A DNA stretch of 64,000 nucleotides from Micrasema longulum (taxonomy: Eukaryota > Arthropoda > Insecta > Trichoptera > Brachycentridae). The stretch's first letter is position 1. Every line of letters starts with the position of its first letter. Both the position numbers and the translations under genes were made by a program. The stretch lies in contig JAGVSM010004972.1 in NCBI GenBank assembly GCA_022494885.1, forward strand, positions 124,001 through 188,000, in the 5' to 3' direction. The notes beneath the pieces were generated by a model. That model saw nothing but the letters and a program-made list of their open reading frames with translations. It ran no database searches and had not been told where the DNA came from. Below are positions 55,406 to 64,000 of the stretch, piece after piece.

Positions 55406-55740
55406 AAATTATAACAGGGAGAACACGTTAAAGAAGGGAATATGGAAGTCTAGGCATTTACAGGGCTTCTGAACTGTTGTTGGCTGGTTTAAGTGGCCAC
55501 TTTACACACTGTGTAACATTCACCATTTTGCCTATGTTTAAACATCCATATTTCTTCAATTCTTCCATTTCTTACAGTGTGTAATATGGCCACTTTAACC
55601 AGCCAATGACAGGGCATAAGCCCTGTAAATGCCATTCCCTTATGTAAGGTGTTCTCCATCTCTGTTATAATTTGTTGATCTTAATGACTCCCGAGGGGGT
55701 GAAATCCAGTCGTTTGTCTACAAACATTTGGACAAACTTA
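55406..55740. repeat. Foldback repeat, family F (copy 7), best palindrome
   Basis: The left arm starts AAATTATAACAGGGAGAACA (55,406) and the right arm ends with TCTCTGTTATAATTT (to 55,673). Each arm is about 105 bases and includes GGGAATATGGAAG / GGCATTTACAGGGCTT and GGCTGGTTTAAGTGGCCACT with its complement at 55,591-55,610. A tail to 55,740 holds GGGGGTGAAATCCAG and TGTCTACAAACATTTGGACA. The 60-base centre CATTCACCATTTTGCCTATG is the usual interior of the family. Confidence 0.75.
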
Positions 55741-55744
55741 CATA

Positions 55745-56510
55745 AATTATGGGGAAAAGGAATTATTAAATAATATGTCTCGATGTTTTTTTTAAATGTA
55801 TGAACTTCAGAATATTCCGTCTTTTACTAGTGTTAATACGATGTTACATCACCGTACGCAAAGGGATTATTTACCACAAAGTATGAAAAAAATATTTTAA
55901 TAAAAAAGAACTACGTACTTTGAACGACGTGACTAGTTTTTCTGAATCAACCAGTGATAGAGTGGTGTAATAGATTTCCGGTTTATACGAAGTCAATTCA
56001 TCAATCGGCAGAACTTACTGAAGAAAACTTCACACGCGGAGTAATTTCAAAATTACAGAAGTTTATAAAATCATATCGATACACGATACACAAAAATATT
56101 TGGCTTAGTTTAAGATAGTCTTTTAACAAAACAAAAATATACTCTGAATTTCCTCACTGCGTTCACCACCGGAACTGGGACTTTTGGCCCAATTTTCTTT
56201 TTTTAAAAAGCATATACGCTGTGTAAAAACATTGCTTTTTTTTACAGTTAAAAGGCTTATGCACCGACATAGCTTCCATACAATGAAGAAGTCACAGTTG
56301 TTACATAGCCCGCTTTATTTCGTCGCATTGTTGCAAAACCACGACTGAAACCAGGAACTGCACAGCGCGGCGGCAAAAACATGATAACCCTCACATTATC
56401 ACCATTGTAGAAAATTGATTTCGTGTTTTGTGACTGCGGTTTAATTATACTTCTCGAGGAGAGAAAGAAAGTAATTTATTGCTGACAAATGCTACCAATG
56501 TGCAAGGCTT
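55745..56510. other. Unannotated spacer before the hAT element
   Basis: AT-rich with no recognised feature. The left target duplication of the hAT element starts at 56,515. Confidence 0.45.
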
Positions 56511-57195
56511 TTGCCTAAGCCAGTGGTTCTTAACCGATGCTCCGCGAGCTTGTTGCAAGTGCTCCGCGAAATTATGAACACTAAAACTCTATGCTGACAA
56601 ATGTGAAGGTAAGGATGATTTTGTACAATGTCTTCAAAATTATAACTGGTATATTTAGCCGATATTTTTGATAACTTAAATAGCGTCAAAGCCAGCATTC
56701 AAGGAAGAAAATAAATAAAAAAATAACATCCACTGACAAATTGACAGACTTTCAGAAAAAATTACTTTTTGGAAAAATCGCATTTTAGAAAAAAAAGAGT
56801 AGATATGTTTCCTTCGTCAAATGAAAACACTGCAGAGGAAATTCTTATAGCTATAACAGAACATTTAACTTTATTGGAAGAAAATATTGAATTTTATTTT
56901 CCTTTAATAAATATAAAAATTTATGACTGGATACGAAATCCCTTTGCGGCAATTGATACTTCCAAGAATACATCGAATTGTGAATTTTCGTATCAAGAAG
57001 GAGAACAATTAATTACTCTGTCAACAGATCCTATTCTAAAAACAAAATTCTCAGAAATAACTCTGGATGAATTTTGGATTTTTGTTCAAAACGAATACCC
57101 AGCTCCGAAAATTTTATTACAGTTTTCAAACTCATATTTGTGTGAGCTAGGTTTCTTGACATTAACCAATATTTAAACGAAGAAACGCGAAAGAC

Positions 57196-57394
57196 AGGTG
57201 CGAAGGTTTTCACGGTCACTGTTATCAATATGTTTCTTTTTTGGGTGATACCGTGTGTGTTGGATTTGTTCCGACGTTTCGGCTACCATTGCAGAAGCTT
57301 CACTCAGCTTACCCTGAAGATGGCTCCTGCAATGGTAGCCGAAACGTCGGAACAAATCCAACACACACGGTATCACTCAAAAAAGAAACATATT
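57196..57394 (+). mobile_element. Penelope-like insertion (199 bp) inside the hAT pseudogene
   Basis: The insert is bounded by a perfect 14-bp direct repeat GAAACGCGAAAGAC (57,182-57,195 and 57,395-57,408). Without the insert and one repeat the transposase frame is continuous apart from existing stops, so this is an insertion. It starts with about 30 unpaired bases, then 57,227-57,294 and 57,327-57,394 are 68-base inverted arms with about one mismatch (AATATGTTTCTTTT...GGTAGCC). The loop between contains CTGAAGA. A variable 10-15 bp duplication and an inverted tail fit Penelope-like elements. Confidence 0.8.
57312..57352 (+). ncRNA. Hammerhead ribozyme-like motif (copy D)
   Basis: CTGAAGA (57,314-57,320), one extra T, GGCT (57,322-57,325), loop, AGCC (57,337-57,340), GAAAC (57,341-57,345), then GTC (57,346-57,348). 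GAAACGTC has no loop between AC and GT, so ACGT could pair only between two molecules, as described for the minimal dimeric motifs of Penelope-like elements. Two bases CC before CTGA can pair with GG after GTC. The minus-strand arm carries the GAAAC half but its CTGAAGA is mutated. Confidence 0.55.
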
Positions 57395-57914
57395 GAAACG
57401 CGAAAGACTTAGCAATTTGGATGGAAAAATGAAAGTAGCTTTATCAAATATTAGACCTTATATCGCTGAAATTTATAAAAACCGGCAAGCTCAGGTGTCA
57501 CATGAAATAATTTTCGCAAAAAAGTTTTATTTGAGTATTTATGTTTTTATGTATGTTTTTGATTAATGTAATTTTTAGCTTGTCTGTAATAAAATAATCA
57601 GTTTTATTTTTAATAAAAGTTATCTTTGAATGTTTTTGGAATCATTAGTTTTGGTGTACCGCGAATTTTCCTCACGATCAAAAGCGCTCCCTGACTTCAA
57701 AGAGGTTCAGAACTACTGGTCTAAGCCGTGTCGCGCACGGTTAACTTTTATGTCGCTAACCGGATTGTCGTGCGATCGAAGTGTGCTATAATAAGGAGGT
57801 ACGCAAGATTTTTACTTTCGGTACTCCATTATTAGATGCGGATCAATATAATTTTACCACTTTTTAAACTGATAAGAGGTTTTTATCAAAAACTCAGCCA
57901 TTTTTGAGAGTATC

Positions 57915-58110
57915 AATTTTTATTTTCCTGACGGTTATCTCCGACAGCGTCAGCACATTCTGTTTTACCTCCCGGTTCTCAAAACCAACCTGCCTCTGGT
58001 TAAACCGATTAGAAGAACAGATGCCTGACATTATCATTTTGGAGATCGACATCTTTCACATCAGCGAAACTATGTTACTTGATATTTATACCCATCATCA
58101 GGTGTAGATA
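57915..58110 (+). pseudogene. Jockey-like LINE, extreme C-terminus
   Basis: RQRQHILFYLPVLKTNLPLV and PIRRTDA, a stop, then HYHFGDRHLSHQRN in the same frame. Nucleotide similarity to the complement of 34,010-34,165 is high (GGTTATCTCCGACAGCGTCA, GTTTTACCTCCCGG, TTGGAGATCGACATCTTTCA). It lies 200 bases after the hAT element. Confidence 0.7.
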
Positions 58111-58199
58111 TCAAATAAACCAAAACTATTTTGAAGATAAGTACTTAGGTACTGATATGGTTGGATGGTGGGGAAAGGCAGAGTGGGATGGAGGGGTGA

Positions 58200-58385
58200 G
58201 ACAGGGTGGGTTTTTCTATTTATATTAGTAGCAAGATGGACATGTCAAAAGTCAGAATAATAGGCGCGCTTGGATGAGATGTATAAATGTAGATGAAGCG
58301 AGATCTGTATGCAAAGACATAGTGATATGTCATCCTATCCTTTCTGCCTACCCTTAGGGGGAAACAGCAAGACGGTTTGCTGTTG
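58200..58385 (+). mobile_element. RTE-like LINE tail
   Basis: GATGAAGCGAGATCTGTATG, GATATGTCATCCTATCCTTT and CTGCCTACCCTTAGGGGGAA follow the 21.4 kb copy. Coding is broken. Confidence 0.6.
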
Positions 58386-58439
58386 GGGTGAAGGATTTTG
58401 GAATCTATATTATCAATTACATATAATATTATATTACAA

Positions 58440-58670
58440 TATTATTAATTACATCTTCTTCTTCAGCCTACTGTTCTCCACTATTAGATGTAGGCTTCTT
58501 CCATATCCTTCCATTTTTCTCGGTCGGTTGCTACTTGGAGCCAATTTTTAGCCCCTACAGCAGCTATGTCGTCTGACCATCATTTTTGAGGTCTTCCGAC
58601 GCCTCGCTTATTCTCCCAAGGTCTATCTTAAAATTTTTGGGGTCCATCTTGTGGAGTCTTGTCTCATTAA
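58440..58670 (-). pseudogene. RTE-like LINE, C-terminal fragment
   Basis: Minus strand: WSDDIAAVGAKNWLQVATDR then EKWKDMEEAYI and a stop. It matches the W-DDI...W-Q-A-DR--WR-MEEAY block. It faces the plus-strand RTE tail 60 bases upstream, so the two are separate insertions. Confidence 0.7.
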
Positions 58671-58674
58671 TTAC

Positions 58675-59530
58675 ATACAATTAAAAATGATATTTTTTTA
58701 GAATATATTATCTAAGTTTACGGAACTTGTTTAGAAAAGAAAAATGAATGTAAAACGAACTCCGTCTCTAAACACGGGTTTTTAGTATATTAGCGAGGTA
58801 GAATCGTTATTAAAATGTATGTACATATTTTCATACAATATGTAATTTATTTTTTTATCTTGTAAACCAATGTTGATTAATCAATCAAATAATTTGTTTA
58901 GTTAATTACCTGAAACTAGTTGTGTTGTAATGACATTAAAATCATGTGCTAAATATAAACAAAGTGTTATTGAAAAAAATATTTGAAATGTTATTCCACA
59001 TAGTAAATACTGAAACAGTAAATAATATGAGTTTTGATTTGGTCGTGCGTGATAAGTCCATGAAAACTAAACATGCGCTTAAAAATGACTGTGGGAAACA
59101 AACAATCAATTCACATTACATAAAACGTGCGCTCGCAGTTGCGAAGAGGAAAGTTTCATAGTTATGAAGAGGAAATGGTGAGGAATTAATCAGACGGTCA
59201 TAATTTTAAAATTGACAGTAAACGTTAAAGGAACAAGGCGTCACTATACGAAACGGGTTAGCGAGCACTTTTAGAAATAATGTTTGGGTTAAAAATGCTG
59301 TCGCATTGTTACAAATACGAGTTTTAGCTGTTTAAGTTTTTTTTTATATATATTTGGACTCCTGTATTTAGAAGCCTTACGTGTCATGTACAAGGCTAAG
59401 GTACTCGGAAAAAATCGTTTTTGTTTGTCTTGGAAATGGGATGTTCAATCACTGATTTTGGTTAATTACCTTTATCCAATCACCATTGTTGCAAAGTTCA
59501 AGAACAATGGCGCGTGATAACTACTTTTAA
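58675..59530. other. AT-rich spacer
   Basis: No coding similarity or repeat partner recognised. Confidence 0.45.
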
Positions 59531-59534
59531 CTAC

Positions 59535-60285
59535 AGTGTGGACATCTGTTAAGGATATTCCATCTTTCCTGCATTCTGCTTCAAGATTATGGCGTTGTAA
59601 ACTGAAAAATGAGCACTGAAATAACAGATATTCAATACTCTGTGAAGCAATATCATCGCATGGACATTAGTCATCATTCCTTAATTTAAACCTTTATAGA
59701 TAAATTCTCATAGCTCTGTGTCCGGTAAAAATTTGGGTGGTTTCGAAAGTACTTTGGCGATGATGACGGAAGTTTGCTGCATCAGCCAGCGTTGGGAAAA
59801 ACATTTTAGTGATTTTACCTGTAGAAGAAGCGCGGTAATGATCCTACCAACGCTGCTGCGTATTTTGTTTTATACAGCGTTTAGCAAAGCTAAGGGGAAA
59901 TTCTGAGAAGAAAGGTGTCGTTCTTTTACAAGATGCGGCTCTTGCTCGTTCATCCGCTGTCTTATTTCCTACGATACCAGCATGTCTTCTTATCCAGCAA
60001 ATTCGAATGATCATCCTTCTTATTTGTAGATGCTTAATTTTACTCTGAATATCTACAATTAATAAATTTACCGACCAAATATCAGTTATAGCTTGAACGC
60101 CCGAAGGACAATCTGATAATATTTTTGTAATAAACTATCTATCTGGTGGTTTTTATAATAACCATTCGAGAGCTTCTCGTATTGCGAGTAGTTCTGCCTG
60201 AAAAACTGAGCAGAAATCATCTAATTTAAATGTTCTGCCTGTTAATTCTTTATCACTCTCAAAAGAAACGAAAGCTGTTTAAGTT
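59535..60285 (-). pseudogene. R1/I-like LINE, RNase H and C-terminal domain
   Basis: Minus-strand frames encode TAFVSFESDKELTGRTFKLD, DFCSVFQAELLAIREALEWL and a stop, then SDCPSGVQAITDIW, QIRRMIIRICWIRRHAGIVG and NKTADERARAAS. The RNase H residues Glu (QAEL), Asp (SDCPS) and Asp (NKTAD) are readable; the first Asp is not. The tail IFTGHRAMRIYL-RFKLRNDD, CPCDDIASQSIEYLLFQCSF is the usual TGHG---YL-+F----D--C-C motif, carrying the C-terminal Cys/His knuckle. Several stops and frameshifts. It meets a plus-strand LINE head to head near 60,288. Confidence 0.8.
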
Positions 60286-60289
60286 TCAT

Positions 60290-61113
60290 TCATTTGTTTC
60301 GATTGCCATTTTAAATGGGATGCTCATGTACAAAAATTGTGTAATAGATTTAGATCAATAGTTGGTGAAATGTATAAATTAAAATATTATGTCCCAGATA
60401 GTACTTAAATAATAATTTATTTGTCACTTTCAGAATCAATTATGAGATACGCTTTAACCTCATGGGCTTTTTCCAGTAATACAAACATAAACATTGTTCA
60501 AAACTTAAAAAATTCAATGATAAAATTATAAATTGAAAGAAAATTGTACTGTCAGCGACACGATATTCCAATATCCTTATTGTATAAACCTATAAATATT
60601 TTATCCGTTAGAGCTTTATTATGGTCCAAGCTGGTTTTTCAGCATGGGTCTCTATCTGAATAAAGAAATAAATTGGAGCATGTATACTCGGTTCACTAGC
60701 GTAGATGGACTACCTCTCCCTAAATTCAATAATAAAAACAGGAAAAGAACACTAGAGTACAATATTCATAAATGTATAAATGCTCCCATTAAACATAAAA
60801 AATCAAAAAACTTATATGGCTCAAGAGAAAGACGTCTGCTGAAAATCTGGCTTTTAGAACGTGGTGTTTATATTGAATTTTTTTTGTTTTTCTTTTTTAT
60901 TTGGACAATTCTTTAATTTTTTATTTTGATGTACATCTTTTCTTTTTTTCCATAGTAATAAGAGTTTTTATATGTTTATAGAATTTGAGAGATAAGATTA
61001 TGTATATATATTAGAACTTAACTATAAGCACCTGCTGACGAACTGTATTTTATGCAGTTCAGTAGGACTTTATAATTTATATGTTAATTTTTGTTTGCTT
61101 TTGATAAATAAAA
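60290..61113 (+). pseudogene. CR1/Jockey-group LINE, ORF2 C-terminus and 3' end
   Basis: Reads FKWDAHVQKLCNRFRSIVGE, MYKLKYYVPDST, a stop, IIYLSLSESIMRYALTSWAF, SNTNINIVQNLKNSMIKL, a stop, then DIPISLLYKPINILSVRALL and, in another frame, TRFTSVDGLPLPKFNNKNRK...LEYNIHKCIN. The order W--H---+--K------ -++LR-Y+P---L--+Y-S--+S-++Y----W is the thumb of a non-LTR RT. The UTR ends GCTTTTGATAAATAAAAAAAAAG (to 61,113), with a hairpin GAACTGTATTTTATGCAGTTC at 61,039-61,059. A 5'-truncated copy. Confidence 0.75.
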
Positions 61114-61114
61114 A

Positions 61115-63525
61115 AAAAGTTAATCTAAAATAACCGAGTAAAGGAAGAATAGAATAGAGAAGATAATTTAAATGCAGACCCTTATAAGAGGTGTACACGT
61201 TTATTTCTAAGGGCCTTACTTATAAACATGGTATAAAGTTACGCCTAGGCATAGCGGAAGAATAAGGATGGGAGTACCATATGGGTACTATTGGGAATAT
61301 CATCCATATTATGTGATAGAATCTTACAAATATCTTCATAATTAAAAAAATATATAAAGGTTACGTACTAGAAAATTGTAGTGTTTCTATCCGTTATTTG
61401 TTTTTGTCTTTGGAAGCAGAAATACGTTTTTTTTTTGTTTGTCTCGTGTCATACCAATATTTGTTGTCCGACAGGTTTTTTGTGTAAGTGCTGTAGAATA
61501 GTATTTATGCCAATATAAATACATACATATATTATGTTTTATGTCTAGTACTAGGAATTCTGTATAAAATCCGTCGGTAGAGTATTGATGAGCTTTTTGT
61601 TAGCTACTCTTAGTGAGATTTTTTGTGCTTTAATTGCCACTTGTTGCCGCTTTGCAAATATTATACTCATTGGTACATCATTCCAAATAATACACTACTG
61701 CACGTCGTTTGATCTTGCTCATAAGAAACATGGAAATAAAAAGATCACAATGATCAAATGTTTTCTTAGTAAAATACGTAGACTCCGTGTTCAATAATTT
61801 CTGCATGCTCACACAATAGGGAAATATCACTTTTTTAACATTTTTAAAGTAATAAAGGTGTATAAAAATTTTTTTTTTGCTAATTATTAGTAGCATAAAA
61901 AATACTTTTAAATTTGTAATTTTGAATTCCGCAAAAACGGTGATTCCACTGGCCACGCCCCTAATACATCACGATTCATGTTTATTTGTTCTTGCAATTG
62001 AAAATTGTGCAGAGCAGTATCACGAATCTTGACGACACAAAAACCAAGGCCAAACACGTCGCGTTTTTCTACGAACGTATTTTAACTGAATTTCTTTTTT
62101 ATATTTATGTATGAAAACATTTCTCTTCAATATGCATATTGATTTTGAAAATAAAATTAATTATTCGAAATCCATTTCATATAGGTATATTTTTATTTGT
62201 AGTATGCGATATTTCCATATTCACAATGATACGCTGCAACCATAAACTTTTTTGGTTTGAGTTTACAACAATTTAAACGAGCACTAAATCAATAGTCCAG
62301 ATCTTGTCTTGATGTCCCTTATGTTTGTCAATGTTTCTTTTTTAAAAAATGTCTTTAACTATTCTTATATTAATACCCTATGAATTGTATAAATGGACAA
62401 TGTTTGTTAATAAATAAATAACTAACCAGCTAAATAGCGAGAAAAACACTGGCATTCTAAGCCTAAAAGTCGTAATAGAACAATTTAGTTTTTTTTTAGG
62501 TAATAGATATTCGATAGCTTTAACGAGTCATTTCTGCTTCTCAAATCTGATATATTATCTTGTCAAAAAACAAAGAAATCAGATCGGCATAGTACAAAGC
62601 AGTAATCTAACGTAAAATTTGCAATTCAGCAAAAACGAGCCTTAGCGGGGCAGAACAGTATTTGTAAATTAAATAATGAATTAGATTTGTTTAATGGTGA
62701 AGTTAATAAATGATAAAATAAATAAAATATATATGAAGTGAGCATGAGAAAGATAAATAATCAACTATAATATTTACATAATCATCAATCAAATTAAACA
62801 AAAACTAGTGTTTGTTCGGTCATAACGGGAAGAAATATATTATGTGAGAAGTGAATAATATGTGTGGCATTCCAACGTAATATTTTATCGCTATGAATTA
62901 ATAATAAGCCACTTTAAATAAATTTCGAAATGAAAATCCACTTATCCCCACTAACATTCTTATTATTTTTACGTTAATATTTTACAATTTATTAAAAACC
63001 GTTAAAAAACCGTTAAAAACTTTAAACACGTCCATAGTTTGTATGAACCTTTTTACTAGTTAATTTATATTTGTCAACGCTGTTATCATAACTTCCATTT
63101 CACAACAGAAGTGATTAATTATTAAATCGTTAAATTCATTATAAAGTCGAAAATGCCCAATGAAAATTTTATATGCCTTCGTAAATGATAAGTGATAAAA
63201 CGAATCCATAAAACAATATAACAATGCAAGTTTATTAGCACGAACAGAAGTGTATAATGTATTATAACATCTAACCGCCTCTTTAAATTGACTGTTATGA
63301 TCTTAAGCAATCGATTGAGAAAAATAACACACGAGAAAATACACTTAAGCAAAAATTGAAATGGTACAAATAAATACTAAGCAATTATTAATATGTGCGT
63401 ATTAGCTTATTGTAATTAATTGTTTAATATTTAGCTTTTTACGTAAAATCATGAATTTTCACGTGTATGTGTGTCTAGAATCTAGACTGATATTAAAATG
63501 TTAGCTATGAACATATTTTGTTTTA
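61115..63525. other. Long AT-rich region without recognised features
   Basis: No coding similarity, SINE head or inverted repeat found in about 2.4 kb. The open frames here (61,585-61,956 both strands, 63,122-63,352) are AT-rich and show no motif. Confidence 0.45.
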
Positions 63526-63529
63526 CACG

Positions 63530-63580
63530 GTAGAATTGGCTCTGCGCTATTTAGCCACTTTACTGGAATAGAGTGTATTA
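63530..63580 (+). mobile_element. LINE 3' end of the 6.1-6.7 kb family
   Basis: CGGTAGAATTGGCTCTGCGC then TATTTAGCCACTTTACTGGAATA matches GGTAGAATTGGCTATGCACT...GCCATTTTACTGGAATA at 6,616-6,657. Confidence 0.65.
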
Positions 63581-63584
63581 TTAT

Positions 63585-64000
63585 TTTTATTATAACTGAT
63601 TACTCCTTTAAATATTAAATATCACAAATTATAAAAGGCAGGTAGATAATAAGTAAGAGCCAGCGTATCGGTTGTGAAAACTATACACGAAACGAAAAAC
63701 GGCATAAAATGACTAACACAGTAATCGAATATATTTAAAAGTTCATACTTTAGAAAATACGCAGTTTTCTGATTGGTCGCGAATTATGTGGGTATGCATT
63801 GTTAACAATGTTTATTATCACAACTTCAACATCCTTTTTACCCACAACCACTGTTCACTTCCCGACTTAGTGTTCTTTGATCATCCGCCACAATAAAACC
63901 TCGTGTAGTGAATCGCGCGTTTATTTTGTTGAACGTGTGCCGCATCATAGACTTTGTTTCCACTAACCACCAGTGTTCAGCTCCAGATAGGGGGTCTATC
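63585..64000. other. Window end, GC-richer, unassigned
   Basis: 63,800-64,000 is less AT-rich and includes CACAATAAAACCTCGTGTAG, an AATAAA signal. It could be the start of an LTR or of a host gene continuing beyond the window; nothing decides it. Confidence 0.3.

Larger units (their letters stand above)
56667..57565 (+). pseudogene. hAT transposase C-terminal pseudogene (ZBED5-like)
   Basis: From 56,667 one frame reads FDNLNSVKASIQGRK, three stops, then FLEKSHFRKKRVDMFPSSNE, EEILIAITEHLTLLEENIEF, DWIRNPFAA, LKTKFSEITLDEFWIFVQNE and YPAPKILLQFSNSYLCELGF. FW--V--EYP, ILLQFSNSYLCE-GF--LT is the hAT dimerisation domain as in ZBED5/FAM200-like proteins derived from hAT transposases. The longest open part (56,769-57,176) begins with TTG, not ATG. 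After the insertion at 57,196-57,394 the frame resumes with SNLDGKMKVALSNIRPYIAE, the normal end (RL-VE--LRVALS-I+P+I). The N-terminal BED finger and catalytic core are missing. Confidence 0.88.
56523..57718 (+). mobile_element. hAT (Charlie-like) element with transposase remnant
   Basis: Left end CAGTGGTTCTTAACC (56,523-56,537) and right end GGTTCAGAACTACTG (to 57,718) are inverted repeats differing at a few positions, of the CAGTGGTTCTCAACC type typical of hAT-Charlie elements. The flanks GCCTAAGC (56,515-56,522) and GTCTAAGC (57,719-57,726) form an 8-bp target duplication with one mismatch. Inside is the C-terminal part of a transposase. Length without the later 199-bp insertion and its duplication is about 983 bp, so it is a deletion derivative that needs a transposase from elsewhere. 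Confidence 0.88.

Noticed and set aside
57173..57412. Two mirrored open frames starting IPCVLDLFRRFGYHC
   Set aside because: They are the two arms of the Penelope-like inverted repeat read on opposite strands, not genes.
1..64000. CRISPR array or other prokaryotic feature
   Set aside because: No regularly spaced direct repeats; all repeats are dispersed and transposon-like, and the DNA is clearly eukaryotic.
63800..64000. LTR retrotransposon start
   Set aside because: Only an AATAAA and GC-richer composition support it; no paired LTR, primer-binding site or coding region lies inside the window.

Overview
This is a stretch of animal nuclear DNA, strongly AT-rich and almost gene-free, built mainly from old and layered transposable elements. 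The element set (several non-LTR retrotransposon clades, a Penelope-type element, mariner and hAT DNA transposons, and at least four tRNA-derived SINE families) points to an arthropod, most likely an insect. Some element ends, such as the RTE-like tails with TCTCTGCCTACCCC-type sequence, resemble lepidopteran elements as I remember them, but the order is not settled. I found no intact host gene, no rRNA or functional tRNA gene, no CRISPR array and no prokaryotic organisation. Most long open frames here are low-complexity AT-rich translations; the convincing protein similarity is all to transposon proteins and all of it is broken. SINE names A to D and foldback family F are working labels for this window only.

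Layout. 0-10 kb: a LINE RNase H tail, a LINE 3' end, SINE-A, a GC/CpG-rich island at 2.24-2.48 kb, a mariner remnant, two SINE-C copies, Jockey-like LINE pieces with a SINE-A tail fused to one, and SINE-B. 10-20 kb: an RTE-like LINE tail with a GA-rich end, a SINE-A split by a LINE tail, a CR1-like tail, a Penelope-like foldback at 16.9-17.5 kb, and a SINE-A nested in a family F repeat. 20-35 kb: Jockey-like, RTE-like and L2-like LINE fragments, and two hAT-type non-autonomous elements (26.6-27.4 and 27.7-28.4 kb), each with a perfect 8-bp target duplication. 35-50 kb: a second GC-rich island at 38.0-38.3 kb, a second Penelope-like copy, several inverted-repeat elements (42.6, 45.2, 47.8, 48.2 kb), and an I/R1-like RNase H fragment. 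50-64 kb: further copies of these families, a hAT element (56.5-57.7 kb) whose transposase remnant was interrupted by a 199-bp Penelope-like insertion, and two LINE fragments back to back near 60 kb.

How it fits together. The window records successive insertions: SINEs into foldback elements, a LINE tail into a SINE, a Penelope-like piece into a hAT. The most interesting material is the set of Penelope-like repeats carrying hammerhead-ribozyme-like cores (CTGAYGA or CTGAAGA, helix II, GAAAC, GTC) arranged as inverted pairs, and the recurrent foldback family F. None of this is evidence for a new host pathway. The claims most open to testing are ribozyme activity, the nested-insertion histories, and the unidentified coding repeat at 41.8 and 53.2 kb.
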